64,000 bases of DNA from an uncultured bacterium (lineage in GTDB: Bacteria; Bacillota; Clostridia; Oscillospirales; Oscillospiraceae), in assembly GCA_947383145.1 (NCBI GenBank), contig CANDCH010000002.1:1-64000 (forward strand), in the 5' to 3' direction. A model generated the notes under the pieces. The model worked only from the letters and a program-made list of their open reading frames with translations, made no database searches and was not told where the DNA came from. Position numbers and translations under genes: made by a program. The stretch's first letter is position 1, and every line of letters begins with the position of its first letter. Positions 16,875 to 24,961 of this stretch are shown here, piece after piece.

Positions 16875-16989
16875 GGGTACTTTCTCTCATGTGAGAGAAA
16901 GTACCCAAAGAGAACACTTAAGGGGAGAAATCCGGCTCGGCTTCGAGCGCCAAGGGCGCGCTCTCGCTCGCAGAATTTCTCCCCTTAAG
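16875..16989. repeat. Double perfect palindrome block
   Basis: Two nested inverted repeats with perfect 15-bp arms: GGGTACTTTCTCTCA (16875-16889) with its complement at 16892-16906, and CTTAAGGGGAGAAAT (16917-16931) with its complement at 16975-16989. The loop of the second holds a GC-rich 43-nt segment. It sits between the convergent dacF and murC. The remaining 16990-17152 is GC-rich with no gene that can be supported. Confidence 0.8.
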
Positions 16990-17152
16990 AATCCCCATTA
17001 CGGGGGAGCCCGATACGCCGCGCGGACGCGGACCCTCCCGGCGCGCGCGGCCTTCGACTGGCGTCCCCCTATTTGCGCTGCCGCCTGTGCCCGGTCACTG
17101 ACAGGCTGGAAGGGTCCACCACCCGCGCCTCCGGGGCGGGCCGCTCGGGATG

Positions 17153-18532
17153 TTATGCTTCCTTCACCAGCGCCTCGCCCGCGAGGTAGATATCCCCCGC
17201 GCCCACCGTTAAGATCAAATCCCCCGGCTGGGCCAGGCGGCGCAGCTTGGCCGTCACGTCCTCCAGGGTGGGGCAGAACACGCTGCCGGGAATTTTCGCC
17301 GCCAGATCCGCCGAGGAAATGCCGATGTCGTTGTCCTCCCGGGCGGCGAAAATCTCCGCCAACAAGGTGACGGCGGGCCGCTTCAGCACCTCCACGAAGT
17401 CGTTGAACAGCTCGTGGGTGCGGGAATAGGTGTGGGGCTGGAAGGCGCAGATCACCCGCTTGAAGTCCAGCGCCGCCGCCGTGTCGAACAGCGCCGCCAG
17501 CTCGCCGGGGTGGTGGGCGTAATCGTCGCACACCTCCGCGCCGTTGTACATCCCCTTGTACTCAAACCGGCGGCCCGGAAGCCGGAAGTCCCGCATTCCG
17601 TCCTCCACCGCCCTCCCCGGCACCCCCAGGGCCAGGGCCGCCGCCGCCGCCGCGACGGCGTTTTTCACGTTGTGCATCCCCGGCACGGACAAGTCCAGAT
17701 GGGCGTACTTTTCTCCCCGGTGGACCACGTCAAAGGAGCCGAAGCCGTGGGCCATGGACAGGTTCTCGGCGTGAACGTCCCCCGTCTCTATACCGAAGGT
17801 CATGACCGGCCGGGTCTCCCCCCGGAGGGTGGCCATGGTGTTCTCGTCCTCGCAGTTGGCCACAATGAGGCCATTCGCCGGCACCTTGTCGGCAAAGGCC
17901 CGGAAGGAGCGCTCCACGTCGTCCAGATCCTTGAAAAAATCCAGGTGGTCGGCCTCCACGTTGAGGATCACCGCCACCGTGGGGTAAAAGGACAGGAACG
18001 AGTTGCAGTATTCGCAGGACTCCAAAATGATGGTGTCCCCATGGCCCACCCGGTGGCCCGCCTCCAGCAGGGGCAGGGTGCCGCCGATCATCACGGTGGG
18101 GTCCCGCCGGGCCGCCATAAAGATGTGGGTGCACATGGAGGTGGTGGTGGTCTTGCCGTGGGTGCCCGAGATGCACAGGGCGTTTTGATAGTCCCGCATG
18201 ATGGCCCCCCAGGCCTGGGCCCGCTCGAACACGGGGATTCCGGCGTCCAGGGCGGCGGCGATTTCGGGGTTCTCGTTGTGGACGGCGGCGGTGCGCACCA
18301 CGCAGTCCGCCCCCCGGACGCTCTCGGGCAGGTGTCCGATCACCACCGGGATGCCCAGGTCGCGCAGGTGGAGCACGGTGGCGCTCTCCCGCTGGTCGGA
18401 GCCGGTGACCGTCACCCCCGCCCCGTGGAGCACCTCCGCCAGGGACGCCATGGACACCCCGCCGACGCCCACCAGATGGGCCCGCTTCCCCGGCTGCAAA
18501 TAGTCGCGGATGTTGTTCGCTTCCATATTCAT
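17153..18532 (-). CDS. murC: UDP-N-acetylmuramate--L-alanine ligase
   Basis: 459 residues, normal length. It adds L-Ala to UDP-MurNAc in the cytoplasm, the first peptide step of peptidoglycan synthesis. The N-terminal Rossmann domain has HLVGVGGVSMASLAE, the ATP-binding P-loop is GTHGKTTTT, and downstream DYAHHP is the family signature of the ligase C-terminal domain. Two in-frame ATGs (18532 and 18526) are possible; neither has a strong ribosome site. It is monocistronic, well away from a dcw cluster, as often in Clostridia. Confidence 0.95.
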   Translation of the reverse strand: MNMEANNIRDYLQPGKRAHLVGVGGVSMASLAEVLHGAGVTVTGSDQRESATVLHLRDLGIPVVIGHLPESVRGADCVVRTAAVHNENPEIAAALDAGIPVFERAQAWGAIMRDYQNALCISGTHGKTTTTSMCTHIFMAARRDPTVMIGGTLPLLEAGHRVGHGDTIILESCEYCNSFLSFYPTVAVILNVEADHLDFFKDLDDVERSFRAFADKVPANGLIVANCEDENTMATLRGETRPVMTFGIETGDVHAENLSMAHGFGSFDVVHRGEKYAHLDLSVPGMHNVKNAVAAAAAALALGVPGRAVEDGMRDFRLPGRRFEYKGMYNGAEVCDDYAHHPGELAALFDTAAALDFKRVICAFQPHTYSRTHELFNDFVEVLKRPAVTLLAEIFAAREDNDIGISSADLAAKIPGSVFCPTLEDVTAKLRRLAQPGDLILTVGAGDIYLAGEALVKEA

Positions 18533-18581
18533 TACCCCATATCCCAGCGTTTTTCAACGCATTTTCACAATTTGGCAACTC

Positions 18582-18610
18582 ATTATACAATGGGCCGGAG
18601 GAAAATGCAA
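18582..18610 (-). promoter_or_regulatory. Promoter of murC
   Basis: Minus-strand TTGCAT (18610-18605), 17 nt, TATAAT (18587-18582), about 50 nt upstream of the start. Confidence 0.75.
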
Positions 18611-18670
18611 CCTGTAAATCAGTATAAGCGGGGGGATGGGGTTTTAGACGGGGCGGACGGGCCGTTGGGC

Positions 18671-18702
18671 AAAAAAACATCCCGGCGGTCTCCCGCCGGG
18701 AT
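18671..18702 (-). terminator. Terminator of the padR operon
   Basis: A 10-bp perfect stem (ATCCCGGCGG/CCGCCGGGAT) with a 4-nt loop followed on the minus strand by seven T residues, 20 bp after the stop of the DUF1700/DUF4097 gene. Confidence 0.92.
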
Positions 18703-18721
18703 AGTTCTGTTGCAATCCGTC

Positions 18722-19933
18722 CTACTGGAAATCTATGTTCACGTCCCCCAGGTCGCTTTTGGCCTCCAACTGATAGGGGTAGCTCCCCTTCTGCTCCGCC
18801 TTGTCGCCCCGGCCCGTGCCGTTCACCCTCACCTTGCCCAGGCTGCACTTCAGCTCGTACCCGCACTCCTGCTCCGAGCAGCCCAGGGTGGCCTCTACCT
18901 GGCCCAGGTTGGTCTCCAGCTCGATCTCCAGTCCCTCGAACAGTTCCTCCAAACCCAAGGTCACATCGCCCATATGGCTGTCCAGGGTAAGCTCCTTCAC
19001 CACCCGCGAATCATAGCACTCCACCTCGCCCAAATCACTTTTGGCCTCCAGCTCCTGGGCGGACACGCCGTATACCTCCACGTCGCCCAGGTTGGTTTTG
19101 GCGTTCAGCTTCTTCTCCACCGTCAGCTCGGACAGGAAAATGTCCCCCAGGCTGGTCTTGATATCCGCCTTCTCCAGCCGGACATGATCCGGCACTGTGA
19201 TACTCACATTCAAGCTGTGTTCCCCCACCAGCCCGTTCAGGTTCATTTGGAAGCCGCCCGGTCTCGCGTCCTGGATTTTCAGCCTGCCGTCCTCAATCTT
19301 CCACTTCAGCTCATAACCGCCCAGGTCGCCCACCCGCGTAATGGACAGGGAGTAGTCACTCCCGGCGGTCACTGTAATCCCGCCGAAGCTGATCTCCGCG
19401 TCAATGCCGGAGAACGCGTTCAGACAGCCGTCCTCCTGGGACCAGAAGCCCTCGCCAGCCGCCTTGTTACCCTCGTCCTCTTGATAGACCGCCCCGCTGT
19501 CGGAGCCCACCGGGTCATGCTCATAGGCGGTGCCGAACTGGGCGTTGTCCACCGCCTCCACCACTGCGGTCTGCTCTGCCTCCTGCCCGACGAACCGCCC
19601 CACCAAACGCCCGATCTGGGCCGACGCGTACGCCACCGACATCCCCACGACGGCCACGCACACCAGCGTCCCCGCCAGCACCCAGGGCCACTTCTTCCGC
19701 CTGGGGGGCGTCCAGCTTTCCGCCTCCCGCTGGGTGACGTAGCCGCCCTCCACCGCCAGACGGCAGGACAGGGCCCAGGGGTCCCCCAGCTCGGCCACCA
19801 CCTGAGCCTCCCGGTCCGGCCCGGCCTCCTCGAAATATTCCGCGTAGTAGCGCAGGATGTCCTGCCGCTCCCGCTCGGGCACCCAGCGGGCCAGCCCCTC
19901 CGCCAGCTCAGCCAAATAAGTAAGTTTGTCCAT
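18722..19933 (-). CDS. DUF1700-DUF4097 membrane protein
   Basis: 403 residues in three parts. Residues 1-70 are a DUF1700-type helical domain that starts with a PERERQDILRYYAEYFEEAG motif. One membrane helix lies near residues 95-115. From about 170 to the end a repetitive beta-rich domain shows rungs such as KSDLGEVECYD, KTNLGDVEVYG and ETNLGQVEATL, the DUF4097 putative-adhesin solenoid. Proteins of this kind are usually encoded with a PadR repressor and are linked to envelope stress; the precise role is not known. It overlaps the padR gene by 26 nt. Confidence 0.85.
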   Translation of the reverse strand: MDKLTYLAELAEGLARWVPERERQDILRYYAEYFEEAGPDREAQVVAELGDPWALSCRLAVEGGYVTQREAESWTPPRRKKWPWVLAGTLVCVAVVGMSVAYASAQIGRLVGRFVGQEAEQTAVVEAVDNAQFGTAYEHDPVGSDSGAVYQEDEGNKAAGEGFWSQEDGCLNAFSGIDAEISFGGITVTAGSDYSLSITRVGDLGGYELKWKIEDGRLKIQDARPGGFQMNLNGLVGEHSLNVSITVPDHVRLEKADIKTSLGDIFLSELTVEKKLNAKTNLGDVEVYGVSAQELEAKSDLGEVECYDSRVVKELTLDSHMGDVTLGLEELFEGLEIELETNLGQVEATLGCSEQECGYELKCSLGKVRVNGTGRGDKAEQKGSYPYQLEAKSDLGDVNIDFQ

Positions 19934-20246
19934 CTTGCTCCTCCTCCTTCAAAAGCTCCTCCACGCCGTCCCGGAACTGCTTCCACTCCTCCCGCCGCCG
20001 GGCCAGCTGGGTCCGGCCCACGGGGGTGATGGCGTAATACCGGCGGTTGCGGCCCTGATAGGGCCGGTCGTAGACCTTCAACAGCCCATCCCGCTGCAAG
20101 CGCCGCAGCACCGGGTACAGGGTGGACTCAGAGATATCCAGCCGCGCCTTCACCTGCTGGGTGAGGATATAGCCGTAGGCGTCCCCCCGGGACAGCACCG
20201 CCAGCACACAGCCGTCCAGCAGCTGGGGACTGATTGCAAAGGCCAT
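19908..20246 (-). CDS. PadR-family transcriptional regulator
   Basis: 112 residues from the ATG at 20246 with AAAGGAG 8 nt upstream. The winged helix runs through GYILTQQVKARLDISESTLY (split over the turn and recognition helix) and LRRLQRDGLL, with the wing YQGRNRRYYAIT. It is a small PadR-like repressor with a short C-terminal dimerisation helix. The operon partner is the DUF1700/DUF4097 protein, with which it overlaps. A perfect inverted repeat over its own -10 element suggests autoregulation. Confidence 0.92.
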   Translation of the reverse strand: MAFAISPQLLDGCVLAVLSRGDAYGYILTQQVKARLDISESTLYPVLRRLQRDGLLKVYDRPYQGRNRRYYAITPVGRTQLARRREEWKQFRDGVEELLKEEEQDGQTYLFG

Positions 20247-20390
20247 CGTGCTCACTCCTTTCGCCGCCGCAGGCTCTATGACGCCCGCCGTTCTCCGAAA
20301 AAGCGGAGGCATTCCGCTGCGGCCGTTCTCCCCGCGCGTCCCACCCGGCGGGCGTTCGCGGGGGACCTGATCAAGCTTTGCTCTTCGAAC

Positions 20391-20423
20391 AATATTATAT
20401 TCTGTATAATATTGCTTTGTCAA
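20391..20423 (-). promoter_or_regulatory. padR promoter with palindromic operator
   Basis: Minus-strand TTGACA (20423-20418), 18-nt spacer, TATAAT (20399-20394). A perfect 9-bp inverted repeat, AATATTATA (20391-20399) and TATAATATT (20405-20413), covers the -10 and spacer, the expected place for PadR binding. Binding is inference. Confidence 0.75.
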
Positions 20424-20466
20424 TATAGAGCGGAACGGTTTTACAAATTCTTAAAAAATATCAAAA

Positions 20467-20492
20467 GAGCGCCCCCGGGCAGGGGGGCGCTC
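20467..20492 (-). terminator. Terminator of the mreB transcript
   Basis: A 10-bp stem (GAGCGCCCCC/GGGGGCGCTC) followed on the minus strand by TTTTGATATTTTTT. A second perfect 11-bp stem (20510-20520 with 20528-20538) lies just before it in the same transcript. Confidence 0.8.
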
Positions 20493-20558
20493 CGCGCTTT
20501 TGCTGGGGCCCCGCAAAGCCGGCCTTTGGCTTTGCGGGAAAAGGAGGGGCAGCAAAGT

Positions 20559-20799
20559 AAGCGAGCTTTTGCCGTCAGGCGGAAGCGAGCGATACGCAGC
20601 TTGCCCCGACGCTGTCACGCTGCGAACCGGCCAAGGCGTTTGGCCGCTTCTCCTACGACTCAGGCAAAATACAGATTTGCTCCGCAAATCTTGGTTTTTT
20701 GCCTTCGCTTCGGTCCATCCGCACTGCTCATGACGGCTCCGCGCTTCTTTGTTGTCACGCTCCGCTCCATCCGCGCTGCTCACGACGGCTCCGCGCTTC
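20559..20799 (-). repeat. Post-stop hairpin repeat, copy B (after mreB)
   Basis: Core hairpin 20663-20703 with outer GGCAAAA/TTTTGCC and an AT-rich inner stem ATTTGC/GCAAAT around a 3-nt loop, unlike the GC stems of other copies but still paired. A second partial unit with the GAGCCGTCGTGAGCAGCGCGGATGG-type motif lies between it and the mreB stop. Read on the mreB sense strand, the order is stop, flank, hairpin, as in all other copies. Confidence 0.85.
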
Positions 20800-21822
20800 T
20801 CAGTTCATCTGCTGCCTTCTTCCGATATTCATGGTGCCGTCCTGCATACTGTCGATGGTGTCCAGGCTCCGGCCGGTGCCGTGGGCCACGCAGGAGATGG
20901 CGTCGTCAGCCACATAGGTCTCAATGCCGGTATGGGATTCGATCAGCTTGTCAAAGCCCCAGACCAGCGACCCGCCGCCGGTCATGATAATGCCGTTGCT
21001 GGAGATATCGGCAACCAGCTCGGGGGGCGTGCGCTCCAGCACGCCGTGGATGGCCTCCAGAATGCGGGAGCAGGGCTCCTCGAAGGCCTCGATCATCTCG
21101 CCGGAGGTGACGGAGAACACCCGGGGCAGGCCGGTCATGAGGCAGCGGCCCTTGACCTCCATGGAGATCTCCTCCGGCCGGGGGAACACGCAGCCGATGG
21201 TCATTTTCAGTTCCTCCGCCGTGCGGTCGCCGATGAGCACGTTGTGCCGTTTGCGGATGTACTTCACCACGGCCTCGCTGAAGGCGTCGCCCGCCACCTT
21301 GATGGAGGCGGACTCCACAATTCCGGACAGGGAGATCACGGCGATGTCTGCGGTGCCGCCGCCGATATCCACCACCATGTGGCCGTCGGGCTGGGTGATG
21401 TCCACCCCCGCGCCAATGGCGGCGGCCAAGGGCTCCTCAATGAGGTACACCCGGCGGGCGCCCGCCTGGATGCCCGCGTCGATGACGGCGCGCTCCTCCA
21501 CCTCGGTGATGCCGGAGGGCACGCAGATCACCACCCTGGGCTTGAACAGGTGGACGGGGGCCACCTTGCGGATGAACTCCCGGAGCATCCGCTCGGTCAT
21601 GTCGTAGTCGGAAATCACGCCGTCCCGGAGGGGGCGGATGGCCACGATGTTGCCGGGGGTCTTGCCCAGCATCTGCTGGGCCTCGGTGCCCACCTTCAGC
21701 AGCTTGCCGGTGTTCTTGTCCAACGCCACCACGGAGGGCTCCCGCAGGACGATCCCCTTGTCCTTGATATAGACCAGCACGCTGGCCGTGCCCAGGTCGA
21801 TGCCGATATCTCTTGCAAACAT
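20800..21822 (-). CDS. mreB: Rod shape-determining actin homologue
   Basis: 340 residues from the ATG at 21822, 7 nt after AGGAG; an upstream in-frame GTG overlaps the ribosome site. MreB filaments on the inner membrane face direct lateral wall synthesis. Actin-fold motifs are present: DIGIDLGTASVLVY (phosphate 1), DIGGGTADIAVISL (phosphate 2) and the adenosine motif MTGGGSL. No mreC or mreD follows; instead the transcript ends in a repeat copy and terminator, so this may be a solo MreB/Mbl-type paralogue. Confidence 0.95.
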   Translation of the reverse strand: MFARDIGIDLGTASVLVYIKDKGIVLREPSVVALDKNTGKLLKVGTEAQQMLGKTPGNIVAIRPLRDGVISDYDMTERMLREFIRKVAPVHLFKPRVVICVPSGITEVEERAVIDAGIQAGARRVYLIEEPLAAAIGAGVDITQPDGHMVVDIGGGTADIAVISLSGIVESASIKVAGDAFSEAVVKYIRKRHNVLIGDRTAEELKMTIGCVFPRPEEISMEVKGRCLMTGLPRVFSVTSGEMIEAFEEPCSRILEAIHGVLERTPPELVADISSNGIIMTGGGSLVWGFDKLIESHTGIETYVADDAISCVAHGTGRSLDTIDSMQDGTMNIGRRQQMN

Positions 21823-21923
21823 AGCATTCACTCCTGTATTGATCCCGCGGGGCCGTCTGTGGGCAAGTCTGCCCCAAAAACGCCCTGCGTAGTCATATCT
21901 AAAATACCCACTGCGGGTATATC

Positions 21924-21952
21924 TTCATACTATTGTCAATCATACTAGACAA
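21924..21952 (-). promoter_or_regulatory. Possible mreB promoter
   Basis: Minus-strand TTGTCT (21952-21947), 17 nt, TATGAA (21929-21924), about 95 nt upstream of the start. It is moderate; the stronger promoter at 22384-22412 could also supply mreB. Confidence 0.4.
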
Positions 21953-22074
21953 TCCCCGATTTTGCAAGCTTTTTTCCCAAATGCACTCCTTAATTTTTCA
22001 TAAGGAAACCCCTCATTTTTCGTCGGAATGCCCGCCGGGCAGCGGAGCGGACGGTGCGGAGTCTGCCCCGACGA

Positions 22075-22377
22075 CACCAAGCCCCCAGCCGTCCTACTCA
22101 CGCGGCTGGGGGCTTACTTCTGGGTTTGATTGTCCAAGGGCCGTTACCTTCGCTTTCTTCCGATTCTTCTTCGGATGTGTTTGCGTTGGGGGTCCGCCTG
22201 AAACGTTTGTCTCCCTGTTTCCTCAAACAATGGCAGGCTTCAGACTGAATCTGGCTTCCGTCGCTTTCATAAGCGTGTTTGGAACGAGCCGAGGCTTCGT
22301 TTCACTTTGCGTTTCCCAATCGCAGAAAGTGGTTGGTGCGTTCTACGTTAGTACATTGGACTCACCTTTTCCTTTCT
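22075..22377 (-). ncRNA. Candidate structured RNA upstream of mreB
   Basis: A 660-bp gap has no convincing ORF, but a consensus promoter (22412-22384) fires into it. The predicted minus-strand RNA contains a chain of short hairpins (CACTTT/AAAGTG, CGCTT/AAGCG, CAGA/TCTG, nested GCCTG+GTTTG/CAAAC+CAGGC, TCCGA/TCGGA, AAGG/CCTT) and a long-range pairing GTCCAA near its 5' end with TTGGAC near its 3' end. It ends in a perfect 13-bp stem at 22079-22115. I do not recognise it as RNase P RNA, tmRNA, SRP RNA or 6S. It may be a free RNA or a long mreB leader, because no T run follows the last stem. Confidence 0.6.
22079..22115. terminator. 13-bp stem-loop at the 3' end of the candidate RNA
   Basis: AAGCCCCCAGCCG (22079-22091) pairs perfectly with CGGCTGGGGGCTT (22103-22115). 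No T run follows on either strand, so it may be a terminal stem rather than a full terminator. Confidence 0.5.
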
Positions 22378-22383
22378 GTCTGT

Positions 22384-22412
22384 ATTGTACTATATACCCG
22401 TGGGTTTGTCAA
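22384..22412 (-). promoter_or_regulatory. Strong promoter of the candidate RNA
   Basis: Minus-strand TTGACA (22412-22407), 17 nt, TACAAT (22389-22384). Predicted start near 22377. Confidence 0.8.
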
Positions 22413-22442
22413 CACCTTTTTGTGAGATTTTTAAAAATTTTT

Positions 22443-22473
22443 GGGCCGGTCCCGCCCTTCGCGGGGCCGGCCC
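22443..22473 (-). terminator. Terminator at the end of the phage-like cluster
   Basis: GGGCCGG/CCGGCCC outer stem with an inner CGC stem, followed on the minus strand by AAAAATTTTT, directly behind the last baseplate gene. Confidence 0.75.
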
Positions 22474-22484
22474 AATGCGCCCGG

Positions 22485-23081
22485 TCAGTCCGCCGCGTCC
22501 TGGAAGCCGTCGTTTTCCGTGGCCACGCCGTACCAGCTCAGGCCCGTGGCGGCGGCGTCCCCCCAGGTGGGGTGGCGCAGGGCGGCCATCCCCCAGGTAT
22601 TGTACCAGAACACATAGGACACGTCCACATGACTGGGCAGAATGTCCTCGATGATGAGCCTCAGCTGGGCGAAGCCCTCCGGAATGCCCGCCACGTCGGG
22701 GAAGTACACCTTCACATATCCCGGCCTGCCGGCCTCCTCCGCCCTGGCGTTGAGGCCGCATCCACGCAGGGTGTCGTTGATGGCGGCGGTGGTGAAGCTG
22801 TCCCCGTTGATGCGCAGCAGCGCGGCCAGCGCCTGCCGCCGCTGTCCCGCTGTCTCGCACACCGGGCGGTAAGGCAGCAGCGCCTCGATCCGCTCCAGCC
22901 CGAAATCTTCCGCGGTGGTCAGATTCATCTCCCGGGCGGTGTGGTCCAGCTCCCCCGCCGCCCCGTCCAGCCTGACGCCATAGGCCGCCAGCTCCCCCCG
23001 GTTGATGGTTCCGGGTCTCAGGTCATATACCCCCAGCGGCCGGAGCAGGGCCGCCATACAGTCTTCAAAGCGTAACGTCAC
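22485..23081 (-). CDS. Phage tail protein, DUF2313 (XkdU/YmfQ-like)
   Basis: 198 residues. The N-terminal part (LRFEDCMAALLRPLGVYDL then AAYGVRLDGAAGELDHTAREM) and the later LPSHVDVSYVFWYNTW segment fit the DUF2313 family, encoded just after the gpJ-like baseplate protein in PBSX and Mu-like phages and thought to sit at the baseplate edge. Its start overlaps the gpJ-like stop by 4 nt (ATGA). It is the last gene of the cluster: no fibre or fibre-assembly gene follows. Confidence 0.82.
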   Translation of the reverse strand: MTLRFEDCMAALLRPLGVYDLRPGTINRGELAAYGVRLDGAAGELDHTAREMNLTTAEDFGLERIEALLPYRPVCETAGQRRQALAALLRINGDSFTTAAINDTLRGCGLNARAEEAGRPGYVKVYFPDVAGIPEGFAQLRLIIEDILPSHVDVSYVFWYNTWGMAALRHPTWGDAAATGLSWYGVATENDGFQDAAD

Positions 23082-24160
23082 CCGCTCTCACCGCCCGCTT
23101 CCGCTTCCGCGCCGTTTTCGATGGTCAGCGCCCCCAGCACCGGCAGCGTCACGCTGTCCAGAGGCAGGTCGGCCTCCGGCCGGAGCAGCAGGCAGTTTGC
23201 CACCCCGTCCACGGCGTAAATCAGCGACACCAGTTGGGCGCGGGGCAGGGGCCGCCCCAGCCGCTCCCCGTTGAACCAGCCCTCCAGCCGGTCTCTCACC
23301 GCCCGGGCCACCCCGGCGAATTCCCGGCCCTCCTCCACCCACAGCCGGACGGACACGTTCACCGTCTCCGCCGCGGGCGCCAGCACCTTCACGTCGCAGG
23401 CAATCTCCCGCACCCCGTCGAAGTAGCTCTGGAGGGCGGCAATCAGCTCCCCGCCGGGCACGCCGCCGGGGGCGGCGGGTACGATGTCCACCGTGCCCAC
23501 CCCCCGGTTCCGGGGCAGCACCGCCACCTCCGCGACCCCGTCAAAGGACATGGCGGCCTGCCGGTAAAAGGCGCTGTTGGCCCCGTTTGCCAGCCGCCGG
23601 TAGGTGGCCAGCACCCGGGCCCGGAGGGACTCGTCCCCCTCCTGGTCCCGCCCGCTGGACAGCGGCTCCGGGTTGGCGCAGGCCACAATGCCCGTGGGGG
23701 GGAGGGCCATGTATACGATGGTGTTCTGGCCCACATTGCCCGCCGCGCCGGCCTCCGCCGCCGTCACCGGCAGCTCGCAGCAGGTCTGCCCCGCCGGCAC
23801 CACGCCCGCCGCGCCGGTGAGAAACCGCACCCCTCCTGCGGTCATGCACACCGTCCCCGCCGGCACCTCCGTGTCCACCTCACGGCCCTGGTCCACATAG
23901 AACCGCACCGTTCCCACGGCGGGGGCGGCGCTCCGCCGGGACACTCCCCGCAGGGCGGCGTGCTTATCCAGCTCCTCCCCTTGGGCCGTCTGGGGAAAGC
24001 ACTGCCTCCGGGTCCACTCCGCCTGGACATACAGGCTGTATATCTGGGCGGCCACCGCGTAGAACCGCACCGCCAGCTCGCTGCTTCCCCCGGCGGTCTG
24101 GCCGGTCTGGCTCTGGAATTCCGAGGCCAGTCCCTGGTAGATTTCCTCTAACGTTATCAA
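23078..24160 (-). CDS. Baseplate J-like protein (XkdT)
   Basis: 360 residues. The N-terminus has the wedge-protein pattern SELAVRFYAVAAQIYSLY and the characteristic LDKHAALRGVSR; the middle has EVPAGTVCMTAGGVRF and the family-typical VGQNTIVYMALPPTGI loop, and then a second domain with LRARVLATYRRLANGANSAFY (split). GpJ-like proteins join the baseplate wedge to the hub in contractile tails. Length and motifs are complete. It is 4 nt from the gpW-like gene and overlaps the DUF2313 gene. Confidence 0.9.
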   Translation of the reverse strand: MITLEEIYQGLASEFQSQTGQTAGGSSELAVRFYAVAAQIYSLYVQAEWTRRQCFPQTAQGEELDKHAALRGVSRRSAAPAVGTVRFYVDQGREVDTEVPAGTVCMTAGGVRFLTGAAGVVPAGQTCCELPVTAAEAGAAGNVGQNTIVYMALPPTGIVACANPEPLSSGRDQEGDESLRARVLATYRRLANGANSAFYRQAAMSFDGVAEVAVLPRNRGVGTVDIVPAAPGGVPGGELIAALQSYFDGVREIACDVKVLAPAAETVNVSVRLWVEEGREFAGVARAVRDRLEGWFNGERLGRPLPRAQLVSLIYAVDGVANCLLLRPEADLPLDSVTLPVLGALTIENGAEAEAGGESG

Positions 24161-24164
24161 TCTC

Positions 24165-24515
24165 TCATCCCTCCAACTGCGCCGTCACCGACAGCCGCGA
24201 CCCCTGCCAGAGCAGCTCCACCGCCGCCCACAGCGCGTCCCGCTCCCGCCGCACCGCCGCGCCGGCGACCGCCACGCCGTCCAGGCCGTCCAGCGCCTCC
24301 ACGGCGAACTGTCGGGCCAAGGCGTCCCAGGCGGAGGGCTTCTCCCGCCGGAGCTGATACATCCGGCTGCCCAGCTCAGGCAGGAAGGGAAAGCTCCCCC
24401 TCCGGGCCGTGAGACGGAACAGCGCCTCGTTCACCAGGGCCTCTCCGTCCCGCGCCGCCGCCACGCCGCCGTTCCCGTCGGCGGCGTAATCCCTGTCCTT
24501 CAGCAGCAGGCTCAT
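24165..24515 (-). CDS. Baseplate gpW/gp25-like protein (XkdS/DUF2634 position)
   Basis: 116 residues from the ATG at 24515 after GGGGGAG. The sequence LVNEALFRLTARRGSFPFLPELGSRMYQL is close to the gp25-like lysozyme-fold baseplate family; the C-terminal beta hairpin has GSRLSVTAQLEG. Such proteins start sheath assembly on the baseplate. The longer open frame upstream is repeat sequence, not gene. Position between the spike-like and gpJ-like genes fits PBSX order. Confidence 0.8.
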   Translation of the reverse strand: MSLLLKDRDYAADGNGGVAAARDGEALVNEALFRLTARRGSFPFLPELGSRMYQLRREKPSAWDALARQFAVEALDGLDGVAVAGAAVRRERDALWAAVELLWQGSRLSVTAQLEG

Positions 24516-24538
24516 CTCATTCTCCCCCTTCCGTGCTC

Positions 24539-24961
24539 CTATCCCATTCCAGACAAAATCGCGATCACGATTCTGTAGATCAAATCCTCCAGCCGCTCTC
24601 CGTTGACGTATATCTCGCCGTTCCAGTCCAGCCTCCGCCCGGACAGGGTCACGCCCGTCCCGCCGCTGATGTTCACAGCCGTCCCTCCGGCGGTGAGCTG
24701 TCCGGCCCTGATGTCCACCTGGTCGGGCACGGCGCCGTCCTGCCGCAGGCCCACCACGCAGGGGGCCTCCCCCTTCCCCTGGATCACCAGCACCCGCTGG
24801 CCCACCTTGGGGGTCCAGCGGTAGCCCGCCGGACCGTACAGCTGCACCCCCCGCCGCTCGCAGTCCAGCATCACCGCCAGCTTCCCGCCGCTCATGGTGA
24901 TGATGCCGGTCTGACCCTCGCCGGGGTCGGCGGGCTGCTTCTGCTGTCCGCTCAGCCACAT
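24539..24961 (-). CDS. Baseplate spike-like protein (gpV/XkdR position)
   Basis: 140 residues. An OB-type segment (GIITMSGGKLAVMLDC and WTPKVGQRVLVIQGKGE) is followed by Gly-rich repeats (GGTAVNISGGTGVTLSG) that resemble the start of a trimeric beta-helix spike, then a short hydrophobic tail. It probably forms the central membrane-piercing spike. No PAAR gene is visible. A 268-bp intergenic stretch with repeat copy C lies upstream. Confidence 0.75.
   Translation of the reverse strand: MWLSGQQKQPADPGEGQTGIITMSGGKLAVMLDCERRGVQLYGPAGYRWTPKVGQRVLVIQGKGEAPCVVGLRQDGAVPDQVDIRAGQLTAGGTAVNISGGTGVTLSGRRLDWNGEIYVNGERLEDLIYRIVIAILSGMG

Noticed and set aside
22075-22377. RNase P RNA, tmRNA, SRP RNA or 6S RNA
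   Set aside because: The conserved blocks of these RNAs (for example the RNase P GAGGAAAGTCC core or the tmRNA ends) are absent.
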